22,531 bases of DNA, from positions 1 through 22,531 of the IMG/VR virus record IMGVR_UViG_3300027971_000240; one strand, 5' to 3'. The notes under the pieces were generated by a model. That model searched no databases. It saw nothing but the letters and a program-made list of their open reading frames with translations, and was not told the origin of the DNA. The DNA comes from a virus. The first letter of the stretch is position 1. Each line of letters opens with the position of its first letter. The position numbers were made by a program, and so were the translations under genes. Positions 7,380-14,669 of the stretch are shown one piece after another.

Positions 7380-8498
7380 ATGGGATTTTTTCAAGACCTA
7401 ATAACAAACCCCATAGGCACTGTATCTGATACAGCAACCAAATTTGTTCAAAATCCAGCGGGAACATTGGACGATTATTGGAAGACCGGCGGCGGCGACG
7501 CAGCTAAAGCAGCAGCTATAGCTGCGGCGATTTACTACGGCGGGCCAGCCGCAATGCAGTATTTTGGTAGCGCTGGAGCGGGTGCTGGAGCCGCAGATTT
7601 AGCGGCCTCTTATGGCGCGGGCGGTGGAGGTGTAGGTGCGGGGACTGCGGCAGGTATAGGTGGAGGCATGGGTGCTGCAGATTTGGCCGCTGCTTATGGC
7701 GCAGGCGGGGGTGGTGTGGGCGCAGGAACGGCGGCAGGTATAGGCGGAAGTATGGCCGGCGCGGGCGGTGTCAATGCTCTAACTGGCGCTGGAATGGGGT
7801 CTAGTTGGATGCTGCCTGCGGCTATATTGGGCAGTTCTTTGTATGGGGCTAACGCAGCCCAACAAGCAGGTAGCGCACAAGCCGCCGCCGCAAGCCGTGC
7901 GGCTGATTTACAGTACCAACAATTTAGGGATACAGCCGCGCTGCAAGAGCCATTTCGCCAAGCTGGCGTTCGTGCGCTGCCTCAGCTTGAAGCGCAGCGC
8001 AATATGATGCCTGGAGCGTTTACTGGCACGGTTGATCTGACTCAAGACCCAGGCTATGCGTTTCGATTGTCCGAAGGCCAGAAGGCGCTGGATCGAAGCG
8101 CGGCTGCTAGGGGCGGCTTAATCTCAGGCGGGGCGCTGAAGGCCGCGCAACGGTTCGGTCAAGACCTAGGCAGCCAAGAATATCAAAACGCCTACAACCG
8201 AGCGTTGACGGGCTACAACGCCGACGTGGCGCGTGAAGCCACCGGCTACAACCGTCTGGCGGCTTTGGCGGGCTATGGCCAAACGGCCACGGGTCAAATT
8301 GGCGCTGCTGGGCAGAACATGGCGTCCAACGTGGGCAACCTGATGACATCAGGCGCAGCCGCAAATGCTGCGGGTTCAGTGGGAAGCGCCAACGCTTTGA
8401 CCGGTGGTTTGGGTTCATATTTGAACTATGCCGGCCAACAAGATATGTTAAATGCTTACAACGCAAGAACTGCAATGAGATCAACGTATACCGGATAA
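7380..8498 (+). CDS. DNA transfer / ejection protein, P22 gp7-type
   Basis: 372 aa. The N-terminal 110 residues are extremely Ala/Gly-rich with a hydrophobic stretch (AAKAAAIAAAIYYGGPAAMQ) and a perfect-length tandem repeat, followed by SSWMLPAAILGSSLYGANAA, another likely membrane-active helix (about 139-158). The C-terminal half has the typical pattern of phage ejection proteins: QFRDTAALQEPFRQAG, LTQDPGYAFRLSEGQKALDR (about 220-239), AARGGLISGGALKA, FGQDLGSQEYQNAYNRALTG and several GYN/GYG repeats. Such proteins travel in the virion and help form the trans-envelope DNA channel. A strong AAGGAG site precedes ATG 7380. It is the first of three consecutive ejection-type genes, as in P22 7-20-16. 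P22 gp7 is processed at its N-terminus; I see no defined cleavage site here. Confidence 0.82.
   Translation: MGFFQDLITNPIGTVSDTATKFVQNPAGTLDDYWKTGGGDAAKAAAIAAAIYYGGPAAMQYFGSAGAGAGAADLAASYGAGGGGVGAGTAAGIGGGMGAADLAAAYGAGGGGVGAGTAAGIGGSMAGAGGVNALTGAGMGSSWMLPAAILGSSLYGANAAQQAGSAQAAAASRAADLQYQQFRDTAALQEPFRQAGVRALPQLEAQRNMMPGAFTGTVDLTQDPGYAFRLSEGQKALDRSAAARGGLISGGALKAAQRFGQDLGSQEYQNAYNRALTGYNADVAREATGYNRLAALAGYGQTATGQIGAAGQNMASNVGNLMTSGAAANAAGSVGSANALTGGLGSYLNYAGQQDMLNAYNARTAMRSTYTG
7587..7754 (+). repeat. Two 84-bp tandem repeats in the gp7-like gene
   Basis: Copy 1 is 7587-7670 and copy 2 is 7671-7754; each encodes 28 residues beginning GAADLAA and ending in Met, with two amino-acid differences. 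By my manual count the DNA copies differ at about 17 positions, nearly all silent third-codon changes. The glycine/alanine repeat is thus old or its silent sites have been shuffled while the protein is held constant. Confidence 0.88.
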
Positions 8499-8507
8499 GG
8501 AATAAAT

Positions 8508-9932
8508 ATGGCACTCGATCCTTCTATCGCATTGGGTATTCGGCCTCTTGAAGTGCCAAACCAATTGGCGCAGTACGCTCAGATGGCGCAAGTTGAAGGC
8601 GCGCAACGTCAAAATGAAGTTGCCCAAATGCAATTGGAGCAGTTAAAACAAGACCGCGTGGAAATGCTGGCTTTTCAAAAACATCTGGCGGACAGCGGGG
8701 ATAACCCCGACTTAAAAAAGTTTGCCCTTATGTTGCTCAAATCGCCTAAGCATTACGACAAAGGCGCGGAAATGCTGCAAAAAATCCAAGAGCAAGAAAA
8801 ATTTGAGACCATAGGGCGTAAGTTATATCCTGAGTATTTTGACGCTGTACCTGCGGCTGCTGGGGCGGCCCCTCCCGTTGCTGGCACCATGTTTATGGCT
8901 GCACCAACAGCAAGACCGTCAGGGGCGCTAGGTTCTGGCACCTTTGGCATGATGCCTGAGCCAGTCAATAACTTAGCTCCCGCGCCTGCCGCGCCAAGCA
9001 ACGCTTTAGTTGCGCCCGCCGGCAAAACGCCAGACCAACTGCGCAAAGAAATTATGTTGTTTGGCAGGGCAAACACTACCGGCGCCAAGAACATGGCGGA
9101 CATGCTTAAGGCGCAATTGACGGAATCGTTAAAAGCCCACGTTTTAGCACCTAACGCAACTTTACTTGTTGGTGGTGTACCCACGTATCAAGCCCCAGCT
9201 GCGCCGCCAACTCAAACCGATTTGAGGAAAAATTTTGAGTTTGCAAAAACACCTGAAGGTGGCAATTACAGAGGCTCGTTTGCCGACTTTAAGGCTATCT
9301 CAACGCCTAAAACAAGTGTCATCGTTAGTACAGAAAAAAAATACGGTGAACAATTTGCCGGCAAAATTGCAGACAGCGATAGCAATAAATTAGGCGCGGC
9401 AGAAAAGGCACCTCAATTGGCTGAAAGTGCAAATCGGATTATTAATTTGGTTAGCCAAGGCAATCTATTTACTGGGCCTATTGCAGATGTCAAGTTGAAT
9501 ATTGCACGTGCTTTGAATGTTGTAGGCGCAAGCAACGACGAAAAAATTGCCAACACTGAAGCGCTTATCGCTGCTACAGGCCAGAGCACGCTTGATGCAA
9601 TTAAGGGCGCAGGTTTAGGCACAGGCCAAGGATTTACAGATAAAGACCTTAAATTCTTGCAAGGGATTGCAGGCGGCGCAATCACGTACACCCCACAAAC
9701 CCTTACTGAGTTAGCTACGCTACAGCATCGAGTTGCAACTCGTAGCGTAGAAAATTGGAACCGCCGGTTTAAAGAAATACCTAAATCGGCAACGGAGGGT
9801 TTAGGGATTAAAGCCGTGCCCGACGTGCCGGCGTTGTCCTCTGGCGCAATATTTGCGGTGAACCCTACGACCGGCGCTCGTATTCAGTCTACTGATGGCG
9901 GCAACACATGGAAACCAGCAGGAGCTAAATAA
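8508..9932 (+). CDS. Internal virion / ejection protein (gp20 position)
   Basis: 474 aa. The N-terminal 100 residues are Gln-rich amphipathic helix (QLAQYAQMAQVEGAQRQNEV), common in ejected internal proteins, then an Ala/Pro-rich linker at about 115-175. The middle is helical, with an Asn/Ala-rich segment (AESANRIINLVSQGNLFTGP) followed by small-residue helices (GAGLGTGQGFTDKDLKFLQG, about 366-385) which resemble structural proteins of other phages from memory. The final residues include STDGGNTWKPAG, a BNR/Asp-box-like turn. No catalytic motif is evident. ATG 8508 has AAGGA 7 bases upstream. The stop overlaps the next start (TAATG at 9930-9934), so both are probably made together. By position it equals P22 gp20; sequence does not prove it. 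Confidence 0.68.
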   Translation: MALDPSIALGIRPLEVPNQLAQYAQMAQVEGAQRQNEVAQMQLEQLKQDRVEMLAFQKHLADSGDNPDLKKFALMLLKSPKHYDKGAEMLQKIQEQEKFETIGRKLYPEYFDAVPAAAGAAPPVAGTMFMAAPTARPSGALGSGTFGMMPEPVNNLAPAPAAPSNALVAPAGKTPDQLRKEIMLFGRANTTGAKNMADMLKAQLTESLKAHVLAPNATLLVGGVPTYQAPAAPPTQTDLRKNFEFAKTPEGGNYRGSFADFKAISTPKTSVIVSTEKKYGEQFAGKIADSDSNKLGAAEKAPQLAESANRIINLVSQGNLFTGPIADVKLNIARALNVVGASNDEKIANTEALIAATGQSTLDAIKGAGLGTGQGFTDKDLKFLQGIAGGAITYTPQTLTELATLQHRVATRSVENWNRRFKEIPKSATEGLGIKAVPDVPALSSGAIFAVNPTTGARIQSTDGGNTWKPAGAK

Positions 9933-11875
9933 TGGCGTTACCACCTGGATTTGAACTTGAGCAAGCCGCGCCGCCGCAACAACCTGCGGGCATGAAATTG
10001 CCGCCAGGGTTTCAAATGGAATCTGGTGGTGGTGGCATGCCCGGCCCACGCCGCGCTTGGTCTGACGTGCCCGGCGAAGCGTTAGCTAACATTGGGCCAA
10101 GCGCGGTAAATTTTTACAAAGGTTTGGTGACCGCTATTACCAACCCAGTACAAACTGCAACAGGCATCCTTGACATTGGCGCAGGCGCTTTGCAAAACGT
10201 ATTGCCTAAAAGTGTTGTTGATTTGGTCAATCAGATAGACACCAATCCTGACGCAGCCAAACGTGCAATTGAAACTGCAAACGCCGTTGGCGGTATGTTT
10301 AAAGAACGGTATGGCAGCGTAGAAGGGTTAAAGAACACGTTGGCGACTGACCCTGTGGGCGCAGCATCTGATCTATCTACGTTGCTGACTGGCGGCGCGG
10401 GCGTACTTAAAGGCTACGCGCGCGTTGCAGGTTCAACACTTGCAAAAGTAAAGGGGTTACCCCAAAGCGCGGCAAACAACGCAATAGCTAAATTTGACAG
10501 ACTTGTTGTTGCGCCTTTAGAAACTGCGGCTACGTATACCAATCCCTTGGCGCCCGTTACTACGGCGGCAGGGTATGGCTTGGCGTTAGGCGCTAAAGGC
10601 GCAGGCAACGTGATTGACGCTTTGGGCGGCCAACGCGCTGCGGCGCGAGCAGGCAACATCGTTCGCAACGCGCTAACTGAAGAAGGCAGAACACCACAAA
10701 ACCTAGCCGCCGCTCGAAATGCGTTGGCCGCTGCGCCGCCAGGCATGACTGTGCGCCAAGCGTTGGCTGATGTAACTTCGCCGCAAGTGCAATATCTTGG
10801 CCAATCGGTCGAAGCTAAAACTGCACCTGGACGTGCGTTGGCCGTAGAAACCGCGCAAGAGGCAGATCGTATGGCGCGTTTGCGAGCCGCCACGCCTGAT
10901 TTGCAAACCGCAGAGGCAATGCGTGCAAACGTAAGCGGGCCGTTGTACACGGCAGCTACGCAACCAGGTATGGCAATCAATGTTGCGCCTTTGACGCAAC
11001 AGATTGATACGCTGCTTGCCGCCAACCCAGGCAACGCAAAGTTGGTGTCTGCGTTGAATCAAGTGAAAACTGGTTTGGAAAGCAGTGCTGACGCGCAGCA
11101 AGTGTCTTCAGTTTTGGACAACTTAAAAGATTTGATTGCATCCAAAGACAATAAATTTATTGTCAAGAATTTAATTGGCGTCAAAAGTACGATTGAACAA
11201 GCGCTGCCGGGGTATCAAAAAGCGCAGCAAGTGTTTGCCGCTGCATCGCCACCAGTTAACCAAGCCAAAGTCTTGGGTGCAATGCAAAATGTTCTTGAAC
11301 AACCGTTGGGCGTAGGCGAACGAGCCGGCCCGTTTATGACTGCGTTAGGCCGTGGTGAATCAGCGTTGCTCAAAAAATCTACCGGCGCAGCTCGGTATGA
11401 TGATCTTAGTCAAGTGTTGTCGCCACAACAAATGAACGTGGTTAAAGGCGTTGAGTCTGAATTAAAACGCAACGCTGAAGTTGTGCGCCAAACTCAAGCC
11501 GGCGCAGAGGCCATGAAAATAATTTTGGACGCTAATCAATCCAAGTTTCGCTTGCCTAGTTTTTTGGATGTCAAGGTCACATTGACCAATCAAATGCTTG
11601 ACATTCTTAAAGACAAGATGAGCGCCAACGTAATGAAAGAGTTGGAAAAAGGATTTCAATCAGCCAAGAGTTTTGAAGACCTTATGAACAAGGTGCCTGC
11701 GTCTGAGCGCTTAGATGTGCTGCGGGCGTTGGGCCAAGCGCACAATCAATTGAGCCCCGCCAAGTTAAACGTCTACACACAAGTTCAAAACGCTTTGGCT
11801 CCAACGCAAGAAAATCGCAATGCATTAGCCCCGCCGTACTTTGAAGTTCGCGGTGTCGGATCAACAGGCAAATGA
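9932..11875 (+). CDS. Large internal virion / ejection protein (gp16 position)
   Basis: 647 aa, the largest virion protein in the window. The N-terminus holds two copies of an LPPGF-x-x-E motif (residues 3-10 and 23-30), a short peptide often seen at the start of phage internal proteins, then a Gly/Pro linker. Residues about 40-270 are Ala/Gly/Val-rich with hydrophobic helices (AVNFYKGLVTAITNPVQTAT, VTTAAGYGLALGAKGAGNVI), and residues about 290-600 are long charged helices with frequent Gln and Lys. This architecture fits a protein ejected with DNA that inserts in or crosses the host envelope. No lysozyme-type catalytic motif was seen, so transglycosylase activity is not claimed. An AGGAG site precedes the start, and the 3' end overlaps the next gene by ATGA. 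Confidence 0.7.
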   Translation: MALPPGFELEQAAPPQQPAGMKLPPGFQMESGGGGMPGPRRAWSDVPGEALANIGPSAVNFYKGLVTAITNPVQTATGILDIGAGALQNVLPKSVVDLVNQIDTNPDAAKRAIETANAVGGMFKERYGSVEGLKNTLATDPVGAASDLSTLLTGGAGVLKGYARVAGSTLAKVKGLPQSAANNAIAKFDRLVVAPLETAATYTNPLAPVTTAAGYGLALGAKGAGNVIDALGGQRAAARAGNIVRNALTEEGRTPQNLAAARNALAAAPPGMTVRQALADVTSPQVQYLGQSVEAKTAPGRALAVETAQEADRMARLRAATPDLQTAEAMRANVSGPLYTAATQPGMAINVAPLTQQIDTLLAANPGNAKLVSALNQVKTGLESSADAQQVSSVLDNLKDLIASKDNKFIVKNLIGVKSTIEQALPGYQKAQQVFAAASPPVNQAKVLGAMQNVLEQPLGVGERAGPFMTALGRGESALLKKSTGAARYDDLSQVLSPQQMNVVKGVESELKRNAEVVRQTQAGAEAMKIILDANQSKFRLPSFLDVKVTLTNQMLDILKDKMSANVMKELEKGFQSAKSFEDLMNKVPASERLDVLRALGQAHNQLSPAKLNVYTQVQNALAPTQENRNALAPPYFEVRGVGSTGK

Positions 11876-12096
11876 TGGACTACCAAGTACTCTTCAACAT
11901 CGCCGTGGCCATTGCTGGATTCTTCGGCGGGTGGACGCTCAACCGCATCTACATTGCCATCGACCGGCTGGACGGCGACGTGCGCAACATGCCGCACGAT
12001 TACGTGAGCCGCGACGACTACAAGGCCGACATCCGCGACATCCGCGAGATGCTGGGCAAAATTTTCGACAAGCTCGACAACAAGGCTGACAAATGA
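11872..12096 (+). CDS. Small membrane-anchored protein with charged tail
   Basis: 74 aa. Residues about 5-24 (QVLFNIAVAIAGFFGGWTLN) form one transmembrane helix; the remainder (IDRLDGDVRNMPHDYVSRDD then a KADIRDIREMLGKIFDKL helix) is charged and helical, possibly a coiled coil. Similar small proteins commonly sit at the start of lysis cassettes in betaproteobacterial phages (recalled, not searched). It starts with ATGATG, the first ATG overlapping the stop of the ejection gene; either Met (11872 or 11875) could be used. It ends in an ATGA overlap with the next gene. Could be a holin partner, antiholin or superinfection-related protein; function unknown. Confidence 0.7.
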   Translation: MMDYQVLFNIAVAIAGFFGGWTLNRIYIAIDRLDGDVRNMPHDYVSRDDYKADIRDIREMLGKIFDKLDNKADK

Positions 12097-12434
12097 GCGA
12101 GGAGAAAATTCAAGCCATGGAAAGCAAGAGCGCTCTAATTGAGAAGATTACGTTTGCCTTGTTGCCTCTGTTGTTCTCTTGTGTAGTCTACCTGATGTCG
12201 GCGCTGTCTAATCTGGCCCATGAGGTGACCATCCTCAACAGCAAGATTAGCTTGGTGGTGACCAGCGACAACCGACAAGCAGTTAACTCTGGCGCCGAAC
12301 TGGCGCGTGAGAAGCTACGCCAAGACTTGGAAAAAGAAATCCAAAAGAACCGCGATGACATCCAAGTCAACCGAATGCACATTGCCATCCTTGAAGAAAA
12401 GATGCACACCGTCAACCGCGTAAAGGAAAAGTAA
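12093..12434 (+). CDS. Single-pass membrane protein with coiled coil, possible lysis accessory
   Basis: 113 aa. After a charged 15-residue N-terminus, residues about 17-42 (IEKITFALLPLLFSCVVYLM and following) form a membrane helix, followed by a long charged helix (GAELAREKLRQDLEKEIQKN, DDIQVNRMHIAILEEKM) with heptad-like spacing. The N-in, C-periplasmic rod layout resembles an inner-membrane spanin or Rz-like protein, but no embedded Rz1 lipobox was found, so that is only a possibility; it may instead help the holin. Overlaps the previous gene (ATGA) and the holin gene (TAATG), placing it firmly in the lysis cassette. Confidence 0.68.
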   Translation: MSEEKIQAMESKSALIEKITFALLPLLFSCVVYLMSALSNLAHEVTILNSKISLVVTSDNRQAVNSGAELAREKLRQDLEKEIQKNRDDIQVNRMHIAILEEKMHTVNRVKEK

Positions 12435-12940
12435 TGCTGACTCTGTTCTCATCACTTATCAGCTTCCTGATGGGCGGTCTGCCCAAAATTCTTGAGCTAT
12501 TTCAAGACCGCGCCGACAAGAAGCATGAGCTGGCGCTGGCCGCCATGCAGACTGAACGGGAACTAACCCTCAAGAAAGCTGGCTTGGAAGCGCAAGAGCG
12601 CATTGAGCACATCCAGACCGAGCAGATACAGATCAACGCCGAGGTCACCAATGCCCAGACGGCCATGCAAGAGCGCCAAGCGCTTTACGCGCATGATGTG
12701 GCGCTGGGCCAAGGGGCAAGCACCTGGGTGATCAACATGCGCGCTGCGACCCGCTCAGTGATCACCTACGGCATGTTCATCATGTTTATGTTCGTTGAGG
12801 TGTTTGGCTTTTATTACGCCTGGCACACAGACGTGGAATTCACCGTGGCGCTCGACCAACTGTGGGACGATGAGACCCAGATCATCTGGTCTTGCATTGT
12901 GTCGTTCTGGTTTGGCGGCCAAGCATTCAAATCAAAATGA
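12434..12940 (+). CDS. Holin, 3TM gene-transfer-agent-type family
   Basis: 168 aa. A hydrophobic N-terminus (MLTLFSSLISFLMGGLPKIL) is followed by a long charged, Gln/Glu-rich helix (about 28-92), then two membrane helices: about 107-130 (SVITYGMFIMFMFVEVFGFY) and about 150-164 (IIWSCIVSFWFGGQAF). This layout of an N-terminal hydrophobic segment, coiled coil, and paired C-terminal membrane helices ending in FWFGG-x-AF is what I associate with the GTA-type 3TM holins. It would make inner-membrane lesions that release or activate the endolysin. It lies directly before the lysozyme, whose ATG overlaps its stop (ATGA at 12937-12940), so the pair is translationally coupled. Confidence 0.8.
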   Translation: MLTLFSSLISFLMGGLPKILELFQDRADKKHELALAAMQTERELTLKKAGLEAQERIEHIQTEQIQINAEVTNAQTAMQERQALYAHDVALGQGASTWVINMRAATRSVITYGMFIMFMFVEVFGFYYAWHTDVEFTVALDQLWDDETQIIWSCIVSFWFGGQAFKSK

Positions 12941-13416
12941 ACGTCAGCGCCAAGGCTGTTGAGATGATCCAGCACCATGAGGGCATCAGGTACAAGGCGT
13001 ACCGGTGCCCGGCAAAACTTTGGACAGTAGGAGTCGGACATGTACTTTACCCAGATCAAGCAAAGCTACCAATCGATCAAAGAGATGCTTATTCGCTTCG
13101 CCCAGAAGACAATCGCACGTTTTCAAAAGACGAAGTAGATGGAATTCTCAGAAACGATCTCCAGCGCTTTGAGCGCGGTGTGGAGCAACTTATCCCTGTC
13201 GCCCTTACCCAAGGCCAATTCGATGCTTGCGTCAGCTTTGCTTTCAATGTTGGTTTGGGAACGCTACAGCGCAGCACCTTCCGTCAAAAGGTTATTCGCG
13301 GGGAAAAAGACGCGGCCATAGCGTCGTTGTTGCAATACTGCAAAGCCGGCGGCAAAGTGCTCAAAGGGCTTGAAAACCGCCGCAAAGACGAAGCCGCGCT
13401 ATTCCTCCATCCATAA
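12937..13416 (+). CDS. Endolysin: T4-type lysozyme (muramidase)
   Basis: 159 aa from ATG 12937, chosen because it overlaps the holin stop by ATGA; an open frame further upstream would run inside the holin gene. The catalytic arrangement E-8aa-C-5aa-T is visible as E15, C24 and T30, within HHEGIRYKAYRCPAKLWTVG followed by VGH. This matches the glycoside hydrolase 24 pattern, where the middle residue is Asp in T4 and Cys in part of the family. Later family blocks are LTQGQFDACVSFAFNVG (about 89-105) and GLENRRKDEAALF near the end. There is no signal peptide or SAR anchor, so it should be cytoplasmic and depend on the holin. Its last 18 bases overlap a minus-strand gene. Confidence 0.93.
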   Translation: MNVSAKAVEMIQHHEGIRYKAYRCPAKLWTVGVGHVLYPDQAKLPIDQRDAYSLRPEDNRTFSKDEVDGILRNDLQRFERGVEQLIPVALTQGQFDACVSFAFNVGLGTLQRSTFRQKVIRGEKDAAIASLLQYCKAGGKVLKGLENRRKDEAALFLHP

Positions 13417-13494
13417 AATGATTTGAATAAACACCCATCCAACTGCAATTGAAATAGCGGCACCCAAGCACAGGATTAGAAACAATCCGATCAC
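13399..13494 (-). CDS. 31-aa membrane miniprotein, tail-to-tail with lysozyme gene
   Basis: A GTG start at 13494-13492 overlaps the stop of the upstream 50-aa gene (GTGA), and the frame ends with TAG at 13401-13399. The product is almost entirely one membrane helix (IGLFLILCLGAAISIAVGWV then FIQIIL) ending in WMEE. Composition, the overlapping start typical of this operon, and a continuous hydrophobic helix argue that it is real despite its size. It is the last gene of the minus operon; its final 18 bases are antisense to the lysozyme 3' end. Function is unknown; tiny membrane proteins in phages can be lysis modulators or toxins, but nothing here decides it. It could be a chance frame. Confidence 0.5.
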   Translation of the reverse strand: MIGLFLILCLGAAISIAVGWVFIQIILWMEE

Positions 13495-13643
13495 ATCACA
13501 CCCCGCATTTCCCAACCGGCCAAGAAGTAATTCCAGCGCCCTTGCATAGCGGGGTTGGTGTACTTGTCGCCGGTCATGGCCAAGTCAGCGTCGGTGTAAC
13601 CCTTTGATGACATCAGGGCGTGAAATACTTTACGTGCTTTCAT
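13491..13643 (-). CDS. 50-aa protein, unknown
   Basis: The ATG at 13643 is preferred over the longer open frame starting at 13796, because the longer version only overlaps the adjacent 120-aa gene and its extra N-terminus looks like out-of-frame sequence. The protein starts MKARKVFHALMSSKGYTDAD and contains NPAMQGRWNYFLAGWEMRGV, a Trp-rich C-terminal block that I recall as recurring in small phage proteins. It overlaps the upstream gene by 14 bp, a spacing repeated several times in this operon. No known domain or catalytic motif. Function unknown. Confidence 0.68.
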   Translation of the reverse strand: MKARKVFHALMSSKGYTDADLAMTGDKYTNPAMQGRWNYFLAGWEMRGVM

Positions 13644-13992
13644 TTTTCTTCTCCAGTTCGCGCCAAGCCTCTTCCTCAGCGTCGTCAATTTGCTTTTTGC
13701 GCCAGCCCGATTGCTCTGTGCGCTGTGGTGGGGTGGCTTGAGCAACAATTTCGACTGAATCCCAAATGGCTTGCCGCAAGACCAAGCGTTCCTCATGCGT
13801 CAAGGTGACAGCAATTACATCTTTCCACGCCACAGGCTCTTTCTCTGGCTGTGCCAAAGCTTCTTTGATGGCGGTGATGGCTTCAGAGCGGTTCTTTTTA
13901 GCTATTTCAGGTCTGTGCATAGCGGGCCATTCAAATGTATAGTCCGACTCCAACGCCTCAAGCGCCAGCTTCATTGCTTCTTTGTCAGTCAT
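13630..13992 (-). CDS. 120-aa conserved-type phage protein, unknown
   Basis: Starts MTDKEAMKLALEALE and continues with RSEAITAIKEALAQPEKEP, a two-helix pattern common to hypothetical proteins in phage early regions; the second half is acidic and helical (QIDDAEEEAWRELEKKN). GGGAGA lies 8 bases upstream of ATG 13992. It overlaps its upstream neighbour by ATGA and its downstream neighbour by 14 bp. The alternating Ala/Leu helices suggest a small soluble helical protein, perhaps a partner of a host or phage protein. No enzyme motif was found; function unknown. Confidence 0.75.
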   Translation of the reverse strand: MTDKEAMKLALEALESDYTFEWPAMHRPEIAKKNRSEAITAIKEALAQPEKEPVAWKDVIAVTLTHEERLVLRQAIWDSVEIVAQATPPQRTEQSGWRKKQIDDAEEEAWRELEKKNEST

Positions 13993-14138
13993 TTCAACAT
14001 CTCCCTATATGCGTTAATCGCGGTTTTTAAATCGTTTTGCAACTGCTGGATGCGATCGTCTTGCTCTTGCATCTTGGCGTAGGCTTCAGCAGCAAACTTG
14101 GCCAGGTTCTCCTGACTCCATGTGTCAAACGCTGGCAT
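13989..14138 (-). CDS. 49-aa coiled-coil protein, unknown
   Basis: ATG at 14138-14136 is preceded by AGGAG 7 bases away, and the TGA at 13991-13989 overlaps the next start as ATGA. The product begins MPAFDTWSQENLAKFAAEAY and continues as one helix (KMQEQDDRIQQLQNDLK) with leucine/isoleucine heptad spacing, ending AYREMLK. The good ribosome site, overlap pattern and ordered heptads support a real gene. It is likely a small oligomeric coiled coil. No function can be assigned. Confidence 0.72.
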   Translation of the reverse strand: MPAFDTWSQENLAKFAAEAYAKMQEQDDRIQQLQNDLKTAINAYREMLK

Positions 14139-14283
14139 TGCGTTGCTCCTTCAAACTTTTGGAAAGCTGCTGGCGCAACCACACAACGCCGCCCAAGCGC
14201 TTCCACTCGGCGTAATGCGCCGGGATCAACCGGGCGCTGACTGTGATGGCCACAGACGTCATCTCACTCTTCGGTCTGGGCAT
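14125..14283 (-). CDS. 52-aa basic protein, possible ribbon-helix-helix
   Basis: ATG at 14283-14281 with GGTGAG upstream; TGA at 14127-14125, overlapping the next gene by 14 bp. The sequence starts MPRPKSEMTSVAITVSARLI and then HYAEWKRLGGVVWLRQQL. A short beta strand (about 11-17) followed by two helices (about 21-30 and 33-46) and a basic N-terminus resembles a small ribbon-helix-helix DNA-binding fold, so a transcription regulator is a reasonable but unproven idea. It starts 3 bases after the stop of the upstream 64-aa gene and belongs to the same transcript. Confidence 0.66.
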   Translation of the reverse strand: MPRPKSEMTSVAITVSARLIPAHYAEWKRLGGVVWLRQQLSKSLKEQRNASV

Positions 14284-14286
14284 GGC

Positions 14287-14481
14287 TCACCTCACCCGCC
14301 GCAAGGGCTCAATCACCTTCTCAGGTGGGGGCGGGGGCAAGCCCGCGCTAGGCGGCGTCCAGCCCTGCTTGCGCCAGGTCGCTTGCACGTCAGATCCTCG
14401 GCTGGGTTTGAATTTAGCGTTTGTCACTAAAAGACTTGGCATCACAATTTTGGTGCCTGGGGGTGGTGTCCAATGGTTCAT
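14287..14481 (-). CDS. 64-aa proline-rich protein, unknown
   Basis: Begins MNHWTPPPGTKIVMPSLLVT followed by NAKFKPSRGSDVQATWRKQG and a Pro-rich end (PPSAGLPPPPPEKVIEPLRR). The middle GSDVQATWRK-x-GW block looks like a conserved phage hypothetical family from memory. No cysteines or membrane segment. Its ATG overlaps the stop of the 63-aa gene by ATGA (14478-14481). The proline-rich tails suggest an extended peptide that binds another protein. Function unknown. Confidence 0.7.
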   Translation of the reverse strand: MNHWTPPPGTKIVMPSLLVTNAKFKPSRGSDVQATWRKQGWTPPSAGLPPPPPEKVIEPLRRVR

Positions 14482-14669
14482 GGTCGTCTTGCCTCCTGTA
14501 GGATTTCAATCCGCTCGCGGGATGCCCGCAAGGCCGTGTAGCGCTGGTGCAGTCGCTCCAGCACAGACACTCGTTTGCCAGACTCACGTTCATGGGTCAG
14601 CATCTCCAGAACCTTGGCCTCATCCAAGGTTTTGAGTTCAGCGTTTAGTTTTCGCCAAGTGATTTCCAA
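14478..14669 (-). CDS. 63-aa charged helical protein, TTG start
   Basis: The start is TTG at 14669-14667, supported by GGAGA 7 bases upstream; no ATG lies near. The product is strongly helical and charged (EITWRKLNAELKTLDEAKVL, ERLHQRYTALRASRERIEIL), probably a helical hairpin or coiled coil. It overlaps the upstream 55-aa gene by 32 bp in another frame, and the downstream gene by ATGA. The unusual start may lower its translation. Function unknown. Confidence 0.7.
   Translation of the reverse strand: MEITWRKLNAELKTLDEAKVLEMLTHERESGKRVSVLERLHQRYTALRASRERIEILQEARRP

Noticed and set aside
10414-11034. 206-codon minus-strand frame inside the large ejection gene
   Set aside because: Composition mirrors the Ala-rich plus-strand gene; no promoter, ribosome site or recognisable motif.
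12892-12936. Earlier start for the lysozyme
   Set aside because: It lies inside the holin's last membrane helix; ATG 12937 overlaps the holin stop in the usual ATGA way.
13491-13796. 101-codon version of the 50-aa minus gene
   Set aside because: The extra N-terminus lies wholly inside the 120-aa gene and does not look like protein; the ATG at 13643 fits the operon's 14-bp overlap.
14037-14635. Plus-strand frames of 67-130 codons opposite the small minus genes
   Set aside because: No plus-strand ribosome sites or gene coupling, whereas the minus frames are joined by regular overlaps with good ribosome sites.
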